DNA of 16,779 bases from an uncultured Clostridia bacterium (lineage in GTDB: Bacteria; Bacillota; Clostridia; Monoglobales; Monoglobaceae): NCBI GenBank assembly GCA_934463175.1, contig CAKSIW010000059.1, positions 1 to 16,779 of the forward strand, written 5' to 3'. Every line of letters begins with the position of its first letter. Positions within the stretch are counted from its first letter, which is position 1. Below, one piece after another: positions 8,701 to 13,983 of the stretch. The notes under the pieces are model-generated. The model was given only the letters and a program-made list of their open reading frames with translations, ran no database searches and was not told the origin of the DNA. Made by a program: the position numbers and the translations under genes.

Positions 8701-9310
8701 CAATGCTGTGAACTATCTGATTCCGTACGGTTCAAGAATCAAGGTCAGAGAGGATCAGGTTGTTGAAGCAGGCGATGAGCTGACAGAGGGTTCGGTGAAT
8801 CCGCATGATATTCTTGCAATCAAGGGATATACGGCGGTTCAGAACTATCTCATTCAGGAGGTTCAGCGCGTATACCGTCTCCAGGGTGTTGACATCAACG
8901 ACAAGCACATTGAGGTTATTGTCCGTCAGATGATGCACAAGGTTAAGATTGAGGACGCAGGCGACACAGGACTTCTCACAGGCTCGCTTGTTGAGAGATA
9001 TGAGCTGGAGCGCGTGAATGACAGAATGCGCGAGGAGGGCAAGGCTGAGGCTGTTTCCTCCGAGGTTCTCATGGGTATCACGAAGGCTGCGCTGGCAACG
9101 GATTCGTTCCTGTCGGCGGCGTCGTTCCAGGAGACAACAAGGGTTCTGACTGAAGCTGCAATCAAGGGTAAGGTTGATCCGCTTCTCGGTCTGAAGGAGA
9201 ATGTTATCATCGGTAAGCTTGTTCCGGCTGGAACGGGAATGCCGCAGTACAGTGATATTGATGTTGTTCCGACGGATTCGGCAGATGATATGATTTTCAG
9301 CGAACTATAA
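5780..9310 (+). CDS. rpoC: DNA-directed RNA polymerase subunit beta'
   Basis: RpoC carries the catalytic magnesium site of RNA polymerase. From the ATG at 5780 the protein begins [23 protein letters not shown], the family start, and is 1176 residues, normal for Clostridia. An upstream in-frame ATG at 5744 adds 12 unrelated residues. Neither start has a strong ribosome binding site; GAGTGAG lies close to 5780. Visible sites are the N-terminal zinc ribbon (C60, C62, C75, C78), the catalytic NADFDGDQ (448-455) with three aspartates, and the second zinc site (C795, C869, C876, C879). The bridge-helix/trigger-loop region [20 protein letters not shown] (898-917) is also intact. All key residues are present. 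It is presumably co-transcribed with rpoB. A GC hairpin without a T-run, the outer end of repeat copy B, lies ten bases after the stop. Confidence 0.98.
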   Translation: [1176 protein letters not shown]

Positions 9311-9597
9311 AAAATATTTTCGGGGGCGTTGCCCCCGCAACCCCCAGCGCGCCGCTATCAGGCTTGTGCCGGAGTAGCTGCTTGAACAGGGAATTTTTAA
9401 TGCCGCACAGATTAAAGCCGCAGTCAGCGGCTTTGCTGTGCTGAAACGCACGCACATTTCAACGAAACTGATTGATTTGTGCGTGCGTTTCATATTAAAA
9501 ATCCATGTTCTGCGCAAACTCCGTCATCAAGACCGACGCAAGGCGCGTTTTGAAGATGCGCCTTGCAGATTAACCGCTAACTGTGCCGCAAACGACA

Positions 9598-9623
9598 TTC
9601 TGACGATTCGTGAATCGTCAGAA
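9598..9623. repeat. REP-like palindrome with GATTCRTGAATC core
   Basis: TTCTGACGATTC (9598-9609) pairs with GAATCGTCAGAA (9612-9623). The core GATTCGTGAATC recurs with different arms at 10536-10563. It lies within repeat copy B at a place where copy C has unrelated sequence, so it looks like a small nested insertion. Confidence 0.7.
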
Positions 9624-9624
9624 A

Positions 9625-9648
9625 AGCCCCCCTTTTCCAAAGGGGGCT
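9625..9648. repeat. C-run/G-run hairpin nested in copy B
   Basis: AGCCCCCC then TTTTCC then AAAGGGGGCT forms a GC-rich hairpin directly after the previous palindrome. It is also absent from copy C, so the two may form one small inserted unit. Neither strand shows a following T-run. Confidence 0.6.
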
Positions 9649-9904
9649 AGGGCTCCCGAAAAGCGGAGGCATTGCCGACACTTTTTGGGAAGAGGAGCAG
9701 CCAAGCATAGAGCGACTGTCCGACCGACAAGGGCGGACGGAGCAAAAAATGCTTGTGCTGCGACGATGTTCTTCGCAAAATCCGACATCATGACCAATAA
9801 CAAGGCGCGTATTTTTGATTTTCTTTGCAAACTATCCGCATGGTTTGAAAAACCTTTTAAAGAACATAAAAAAACTTTTTTCTCAAATTTTTCCAATTTA
9901 TCTC

Positions 9905-9933
9905 TTGATTTTTTTCTCATTATGTGTTACTAT
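9905..9933 (+). promoter_or_regulatory. Extended -10 promoter for the structured RNA
   Basis: TTGATT (9905-9910) and TACTAT (9928-9933) are 17 bases apart, and TGT before the -10 supplies the TGn extension. The expected start, seven to eight bases on, falls at 9940-9941. This is exactly the first base of the RNA's basal stem, which strengthens both calls. It lies in a very AT-rich gap (9853-9940) between repeat copy B and the RNA, which holds no gene. Confidence 0.65.
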
Positions 9934-9940
9934 AAATATT

Positions 9941-10100
9941 GTCACGTAGCTTAATATTTTATTATTGCATAAGAGGTTTACGTTTGGTAAAAACGTAGGC
10001 TTGCTTTTCTTTCCCTTATGCAATAATAATCAGGAAAGCTGCGTGACAACAGGAGCTGCCTTCGTTTTTCGGTGCGTAGCTCAATGCTGCGCACTTTTTT
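9941..10100 (+). ncRNA. Candidate structured RNA or cis-regulatory leader, family unknown
   Basis: A promoter, a folded body and an intrinsic terminator are lined up. P1 pairs GTCACGTAGCTT (9941-9952) with AAGCTGCGTGAC (10036-10047), 12 pairs with one G-U. A six-by-six internal loop separates it from P2, TTATTATTGCATAAG (9959-9973) with its complement at 10015-10029, 15 pairs. The 41-base cap holds hairpin TACGTTT/AAACGTA (9979-9997) and a pyrimidine-rich run CTTTTCTTTCC that could pair with AGGAAAG (10033-10038). The terminator ends near 10100. It may be a free small RNA of about 160 nt. It could instead be an attenuator for the small gene at 10313. I do not recognise 6S RNA, SRP RNA, tmRNA or a known riboswitch in it. 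The fold is clear; expression and role are inferred. Confidence 0.6.
10072..10100 (+). terminator. Intrinsic terminator of the structured RNA
   Basis: GTGCGTAGC (10072-10080) pairs with GCTGCGCAC (10086-10094) around loop TCAAT, followed at once by six T residues. This is a textbook rho-independent terminator. Its two strands are near copies of the P1 strands of the same RNA. Confidence 0.85.
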
Positions 10101-10170
10101 ATTGTAGGTATAAACGAAGTCATGTCCTTGCGTTCTCTGCTTGTCAAAATCCCGCCCTGACGCCTTTTCG

Positions 10171-10201
10171 GGACTTGCAAGGCACAAAGCCTTGCAAGTC
10201 C
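10171..10201. other. 13-bp perfect hairpin upstream of the 72-aa gene
   Basis: GGACTTGCAAGGC (10171-10183) pairs perfectly with GCCTTGCAAGTCC (10189-10201), loop ACAAA. T4/A4 and CCTG/CAGG flanks may extend the stem. There is no adjacent T-run. The 212-base gap from the RNA terminator (10100) to the gene at 10313 otherwise shows only an AT-rich stretch with AAATAAT before the ribosome binding site. Confidence 0.6.
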
Positions 10202-10312
10202 TGCAAAAACGACAGGTCAGAATTTTTTCTGCGCAGATAATCGCAAAACACGACTTCATTCATACCTTGTGTGCGGCAAGATAAATAATTTTACCAAAAG
10301 GAGAAATGTAAA

Positions 10313-10531
10313 ATGGGAAAAGTAGTGAAGCTTGTCGAGGGATATTATGAAACAATGTATTACAAAATGCTTAATGCGGCAACAGACGCAATTATGGAGA
10401 TTGAAGAGGGAAAGGTTGAAAAAGCAAAAGAAATGTTAATCCGTGCACAGCAGGATTGTGAAGAAATTTACATATCAGCAGGAGAAGATGACGAAACAAA
10501 CGAAAATGAAAGTGAAGATGAAACGGAATAA
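10313..10531 (+). CDS. Small acidic helical protein, function unknown
   Basis: This 72-residue product is not one I recognise. The ATG at 10313 follows a strong AAAAGGAGA site with nine bases between, and codon use looks ordinary, so it is probably real. Residues 1-55 look mostly alpha-helical, with hydrophobic residues spaced for a helical hairpin or small bundle (YYETMYYKMLNAATDAIMEI, then KAKEMLIRAQQDCEEIYI). Residues 57-72 are almost all Asp, Glu, Asn and Thr, a likely disordered acidic tail. There is one cysteine and no signal peptide or membrane span. It is probably cytoplasmic. It lies between two inverted copies of the structured repeat, 212 bases after the structured RNA's terminator. 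A link to that RNA is possible but only inferred from position. Confidence 0.7.
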   Translation: MGKVVKLVEGYYETMYYKMLNAATDAIMEIEEGKVEKAKEMLIRAQQDCEEIYISAGEDDETNENESEDETE

Positions 10532-10535
10532 CAAC

Positions 10536-10563
10536 ATAGGTGCGATTCATGAATCGCACCTAT
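10536..10563 (+). terminator. 28-bp perfect palindrome after the 72-aa gene
   Basis: ATAGGTGCGATTCA is followed by its exact reverse complement TGAATCGCACCTAT, four bases after the stop codon. AATTATTGATTTT follows, an imperfect T-rich tract, so it may terminate transcription. The core GATTCATGAATC is shared with the palindrome at 9598-9623 while the outer arms differ and still pair, so it also looks like a REP-type repeat. Confidence 0.55.
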
Positions 10564-10573
10564 AATTATTGAT

Positions 10574-11128
10574 TTTAATTCAAACCGTGCGTTTTGTCCT
10601 CACAGAAAATCATAAATACCGCGCCTTGTCGTCGCGCTACGGACATTTTTGCTCCGCATGACCTTGTTCGGTCACGCAGTCGCTTTCAGTCCGTGCCATC
10701 GTCGCAACGCAAGCGGTTATGCTCCGTCCTCCCTGTTCGGTCGGACAATCGCTCTGCGCTTGGTCGCTCCTCTTTCCCCAAAAGTGTCGGCAATGCCTCC
10801 ACTTTTCGGGAACCCTACTCGCTTTTCGGGAACCCTACTCGCTTTTCGGGAACCCTGTTCGCTCCGCTCACTTACTTTTTGTCCGCAGAGTATATCTTTA
10901 AATCGCGCCTTGCAAAAGGCTTGATGTCGGATTTTGCGCGGGACATGGATTTTTAACGTGAAACGCACGCACAAATCAATCAATTTCATTGAAATGTGCG
11001 TGCGTTTCAGCACAGCAAAGCCGATGATTTCGGCTTTAATCTGTGCGGCGTTAAAAATTCTTTGTTCGAGCAATTAATCCGACACAAGCCTGACGGCGGC
11101 GCGCAGGGGGTTTGGGGGCGATGCCCCC
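10574..11128 (+). repeat. Structured repeat, copy C
   Basis: Left (inner) end from about 10574 (AAACCGTGCG) matches the inner end of copy B in reverse. CGCGCCTTG occurs at 10620-10628 and 10904-10912. The module block 10651-10800 includes two GCTCCG...GTTCGGTC...TCGCT units (10651-10684, 10721-10753). The three-way junction is P1 10949-10958 with 11049-11058, P2 10960-10973 with 10995-11008 (14 perfect pairs), and P3 11010-11015 with 11041-11046 plus 11017-11024 with 11030-11037. Arms TGTCGGAT and ATCCGACA enclose the junction. The right end is a GGGGGC/GCCCCC hairpin that runs straight into the hairpin array. No credible protein is encoded. Confidence 0.85.
10802..10861 (+). repeat. Three 20-bp tandem repeats in copy C
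   Basis: CTTTTCGGGAACCCTACTCG occurs at 10802-10821 and 10822-10841 exactly, then at 10842-10861 with two changes. Copy B has only one equivalent CCCGAAAAGCG (9656-9666), so the unit expanded in copy C. Confidence 0.9.
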
Positions 11129-11567
11129 ATAAAAAAGAGGCTTGGAGGCACCGCCTCATAAAAAAGGTGTGGGGGAATCCTCCACAGAAAAAAGAAGTTT
11201 TTAAAAAAAGAGATAGGGGATTTCCTGCAAAAAAAGATTTCGGGAACACTGTTTCCCATAAAAAGGGTTTTGGGGACAATGAACCATATAAAAAAGGTGT
11301 GTGTGGCGGCTCACAGGAAAAATTTTTCTTAAAAGGAGGATTTGGGAAAAAGGTTTGGAAACAAAGTTTCCATAAAAAAACCCTTGCACGGAGTGTCGTG
11401 AGTCCCCCAAGGCAAAGCCTTGAAAAACGGGGGTTTGGGGGCGATGCCCCCATAAAAAGGAGGTTTTGGAGGCACTGCCTCATAAAAAAGGTGTGGTTCT
11501 CCCACACCACAAAAGGGTTTTGAAGGCGACCCTCTCACAAGAATAAACTTTCTGAAGAAACTATCTT
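11106..11567. repeat. Tandem array of short hairpins with A-rich linkers
   Basis: About 14 units of 27 to 30 bases, some degenerate, each carry a short hairpin followed on the plus strand by AT plus A4 to A7. Stems differ between units: GGGGGC/GCCCCC (11114-11128), GAGGC/GCCTC (11145-11157), TGTGG/CCACA region (11168-11186), GGGAAC/GTTTCCC (11242-11257), GGAAAC/GTTTCC (11357-11371), CAAGGC/GCCTTG (11408-11422), GGTGTGG/CCACACC (11490-11508). A three-unit block at 11106-11172 recurs nearly unchanged at 11429-11496. Units near 11190-11230 and 11300-11350 are degenerate. Between the end of copy C and the acyl-CoA ligase stop codon there is no gene. Frames stay open on both strands because the units lack stops, but unit length is not a multiple of three. 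Confidence 0.75.
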
Positions 11568-11600
11568 AAAAAATGGGTTGAGGGGGAAAATCCCCCTCAA
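11568..11600 (-). terminator. Intrinsic terminator of the ligase operon
   Basis: On the minus strand TTGAGGGGG pairs with CCCCCTCAA (11578-11600) and is followed by CCCA and six T residues. The stop codon TGA of the acyl-CoA ligase lies inside the stem, an economical but uncommon arrangement. It is the last hairpin of the adjoining array. Confidence 0.75.
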
Positions 11601-13213
11601 TATAAAAATCTTTTTATTTTTTTCGTTGAAGTCTTTTCAAACTCAGTGTCACGGAACACCACATTTTTAATCTGCTTCTGCGGCGGAAGTGACGCGTTGA
11701 GTGCCTGTACGTCCTTCTTGATTCTGTCCTTTTCATCGGGGGTCTCGGTGTATATCTCGGCGCATATAACATCGTCCTTTCCATAGACCAGAACCTCGCT
11801 GACGCCCTCAACTCCAAGCACAACCGCTTCAATCTCCTCGGGATATACATTCTTGCCGTTGCTCAGAATGATAATGTTTTTCTTTCTGCCCGTGATATAA
11901 ATGAACCCGTCCTCATCAATCCGTCCGATGTCGCCCGTTCTGAACCAGTCGCCGTCAAATGCCGCTGCGGTTGCCTCTTCATTCTTGAAATATCCCATCA
12001 TGACAATGTCGCCGCGAACCAAAAGCTCGCCCTCACCTGCCTCGTTCGGACAGTCAACGCGAACCTCTGTGCCCGGAATTGCAAGCCCGACACTTCCGAA
12101 ACGGTAGTCATTGTTGCGGTTTGTCGCAACAATCGGCGAACATTCGGTGATTCCGTAGCCGTTTATGACTGTGATTCCAAGCTCCTCAAAGCCCTTCATA
12201 TATTTATTGTCAATCGGCGCACCGCCCGAAATTATCATCTCGAGATTTCCGCCAAAGCTGTTGATGACCGAACGGAAAAATACGCGGCGCAGGTCAATCC
12301 CGACCTTCATCAGCGCGTTGCTGACCTTAACCATATTCCTCAGCATTCCTGCTTTGCCCGATTTCTCGGCGGTTTTCCATATCTTTTTATAAAACGTCTC
12401 AACAAACAGCGGAACAACAGAGATGTGACACGGCTTCAGCGTGTTCATATCCTTCAGAATGTTTCTGAGGCTGTTGTTGATATATACCTTGTGACCCTCA
12501 AACACTTGACACAAAACGCAAGCCATCATTCCGAATGTATGATTGAGCGGCAGAACTGCGACGGTGTCACGCGGCTCTTTCAGGTTTGAGCAGCTGTTCA
12601 TGACATCGGACGCAAGATTTTTGTGACTGAGCATAACGCCCTTTGGCTTTCCTGTTGTACCGGAGGTGTAAATCAGCGCGCACATTTTTTCGCGGTCAAT
12701 TTCATTGTCGGCAAAGCTGCGGTTTCCTGCTTTCAGCAGAGCGCGTCCCTGTTCGATGCAGTCCGCAATCCCGGAGGTGCAGATGAAATGCTCAACTGCG
12801 CCCATACTTTCCCTATATTCGTCAACCGCCGCGCTCTTTGCGCCGGAATATACCACAAGTTTTGCGCCGCTGTCGTTAACGAGGTTCGCAAGCTCTGCGC
12901 CGCCAAGCTCCTTGTCAATCGGTACAATAATGTCCGAGCCGCACACCGCGGCAAAATATGTCAGAATCCATTCATAGCTGTTTTCGCCGTATACCGCAAT
13001 TGCCGTGCCGCGCTCCGCAATGCTGCGGAAATATGTCCCGAGAGCGTCAACGTCGCTTTTGAATTGGAAATATGTTACCGACATTTCCTTCTTTCCGCGT
13101 GCAAACATAAACGCTGTCTCGTCCGAGAACTTCTCGCCCGAATATTCCAGCATTTCCTTCAAATCTTTGATTTCGTGAACCTTATAATACTCATAATGTG
13201 TATTCTTTTTCAT
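11597..13213 (-). CDS. AMP-forming acyl-CoA synthetase/ligase (ANL superfamily)
   Basis: This 538-residue enzyme should activate a carboxylic acid with ATP to an acyl-adenylate and transfer it to CoA or another thiol. Motifs in order are the phosphate-binding loop YTSGTTGKPKG (182-192), SGGAPID (329-335), and the A5 motif GYGITECSP (352-360). WFRTGDIG (423-430) and the hinge GRKKNIIILSNGKNVYPEEIE (442-462) follow. The C-terminal catalytic lysine lies in the TSTKKIKR segment (528-535). Overall it resembles long-chain fatty acyl-CoA synthetases (FadD-like), but the substrate cannot be read from sequence. The ATG at 13213 follows GGAAAGGAAAAGG. It is the last gene of a four-gene minus-strand operon, 24 bases after the DUF6062 gene. 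The lipid link to its partners is inferred only. Confidence 0.93.
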   Translation of the reverse strand: MKKNTHYEYYKVHEIKDLKEMLEYSGEKFSDETAFMFARGKKEMSVTYFQFKSDVDALGTYFRSIAERGTAIAVYGENSYEWILTYFAAVCGSDIIVPIDKELGGAELANLVNDSGAKLVVYSGAKSAAVDEYRESMGAVEHFICTSGIADCIEQGRALLKAGNRSFADNEIDREKMCALIYTSGTTGKPKGVMLSHKNLASDVMNSCSNLKEPRDTVAVLPLNHTFGMMACVLCQVFEGHKVYINNSLRNILKDMNTLKPCHISVVPLFVETFYKKIWKTAEKSGKAGMLRNMVKVSNALMKVGIDLRRVFFRSVINSFGGNLEMIISGGAPIDNKYMKGFEELGITVINGYGITECSPIVATNRNNDYRFGSVGLAIPGTEVRVDCPNEAGEGELLVRGDIVMMGYFKNEEATAAAFDGDWFRTGDIGRIDEDGFIYITGRKKNIIILSNGKNVYPEEIEAVVLGVEGVSEVLVYGKDDVICAEIYTETPDEKDRIKKDVQALNASLPPQKQIKNVVFRDTEFEKTSTKKIKRFLY

Positions 13214-13237
13214 ATAACAAACCTTTTCCTTTCCGAT

Positions 13238-13978
13238 TTATAGCGTATTTCCTTCCGTGCCTTCCTCGGGGTCATATGCTGCGGTCTTGATTATCGCGCG
13301 CCGCAGCGAATCGCGCGAATTTCCCCATGGCTCATTGTGAAACCGCTGGTCAAACTTGCTTATGAACCACAAAAGCTCCTTTTCGACTCTTTCCGACTGG
13401 CTGCTCCAAAGCTCTGTCACGGCATTTGCAAACTCTTCTCTTGCCGCGCCGCTGAGCTTTTTCTCGGATAGCGTCAGCAGTCTTTCAAAATGTGCAAGAC
13501 AAAAGCCCTTTGAACGCAGAACCTTTTCGCGGAACTCCGCCTCACGCTTCCATAAATAGAAGAACGTGTCAAAATATCTGTCCATGCTTGTGTTTATCTT
13601 GTCGCAGACAAAGCAGGATTTTTCAAGCCGTGAAACAAGCTCCGAAAGACGGTTTTCGCCGTCGTTTCCGCGCCGCAGTCCACGCTTTTTCTTCGGTGCG
13701 GCAGCCGCCTCGCAAACCTCTTTCCGAACAGCTGCCATGTGCGTGCTGACCATGAGTGCAAGCCCCAGACGGTTGCGGCTTTCATACATTTTCCGATAAT
13801 GCTCGCGGCAGAATCCCGAGGCATTTGTCATATCGCGCACGTCCTGCTCCATATATGACGGACCGAGAGTGTAGGAAAGAGCGTTTTTTTCCAGTGTTTC
13901 CCTCATCGTGCAGAACGGACACTCGCTGTCCGCGTCAAAGCCGTCATTCACGGGGATTGTGTATATCTGTTCCTTCAC
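13238..13978 (-). CDS. DUF6062-type Cys/His-rich protein
   Basis: The 246-residue product resembles the DUF6062 family of uncharacterised Bacillota proteins; I base this on recall of its sequence style, not a search. It contains two matching sets of metal-ligand-like residues: C20-x2-C23-x33-C57-x2-H60 and C122-x2-C125-x34-C160-x2-H163, each ending in a GFC-x-x-H motif. This suggests an internal duplication that makes two zinc sites. A basic KKKRGLRR segment (97-103) sits between them. There is no signal peptide or membrane helix. The start is GTG (13976-13978) behind AGGAGTGA; no ATG fits as well. Five bases separate it from the DUF624 gene upstream and 24 from the ligase downstream, so co-transcription is very likely. 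Biochemical role unknown. Confidence 0.85.
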   Translation of the reverse strand: MKEQIYTIPVNDGFDADSECPFCTMRETLEKNALSYTLGPSYMEQDVRDMTNASGFCREHYRKMYESRNRLGLALMVSTHMAAVRKEVCEAAAAPKKKRGLRRGNDGENRLSELVSRLEKSCFVCDKINTSMDRYFDTFFYLWKREAEFREKVLRSKGFCLAHFERLLTLSEKKLSGAAREEFANAVTELWSSQSERVEKELLWFISKFDQRFHNEPWGNSRDSLRRAIIKTAAYDPEEGTEGNTL

Positions 13979-13983
13979 TCAAA

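Larger units (their letters stand above)
9321..9852 (-). repeat. Structured repeat, copy B (inverted relative to A and C)
   Basis: Read on the minus strand this is the same element as copy C. Its outer end, next to rpoC, is the hairpin CGGGGGC/GCCCCCG (9321-9337). The three-way junction follows: P1 9393-9401 with 9494-9502, P2 9443-9456 with 9478-9491 (14 perfect pairs), and P3 9405-9410 with 9436-9441 plus 9414-9421 with 9427-9434. CAAGGCGCG occurs at 9539-9547 and again at 9801-9809. The inner part, from CCCGAAAAGCGGAGGCATTG (9656-9675) through the GTCCG/CGGAC stem to TGATTTTCT (9815-9823), matches copy C read in reverse. Homology fades near 9852. Two further palindromes (9598-9648) interrupt this copy and are absent from C. 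Frames open inside it are by-products of the repeat. Confidence 0.85.

Noticed and set aside
10071..10094. tRNA-like D-arm (GCGTAGCTCAATG)
   Set aside because: It is the terminator stem and loop; no acceptor, anticodon or T arm accompanies it.
9941..10100. Assignment as 6S RNA, SRP RNA, tmRNA or a known riboswitch
   Set aside because: The internal loop is too small and the length short for 6S, the SRP GGAA-loop motif and the tmRNA tag are missing, and no known aptamer consensus was recognised by eye. A database search was not possible.
9438..11073. Similar predicted peptides (KRTHIS, KLIDLCVRF) from copies B and C
   Set aside because: They share sequence because the DNA repeat is shared. 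The conservation is in base pairing of the P2 stem, not in codons, and no start signals are present.
10996..11523. Open frames on both strands through the hairpin array, with repeated HKKGFG-like and FLWG/PPNP-like peptides
   Set aside because: Open frames arise because the repeat units lack stop codons. Unit length (27 to 30) is not held to multiples of three, both strands are open at once, and no ribosome binding site is seen.
11106..11567. CRISPR array
   Set aside because: Units have no constant repeat with unique spacers; instead the variable part is itself palindromic and the constant part is only a short A-rich linker. No cas gene is nearby.
12623..13243. Plus-strand open frame of 206 residues opposite the acyl-CoA ligase
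   Set aside because: It is antisense to a complete, motif-rich gene and its product resembles no family.
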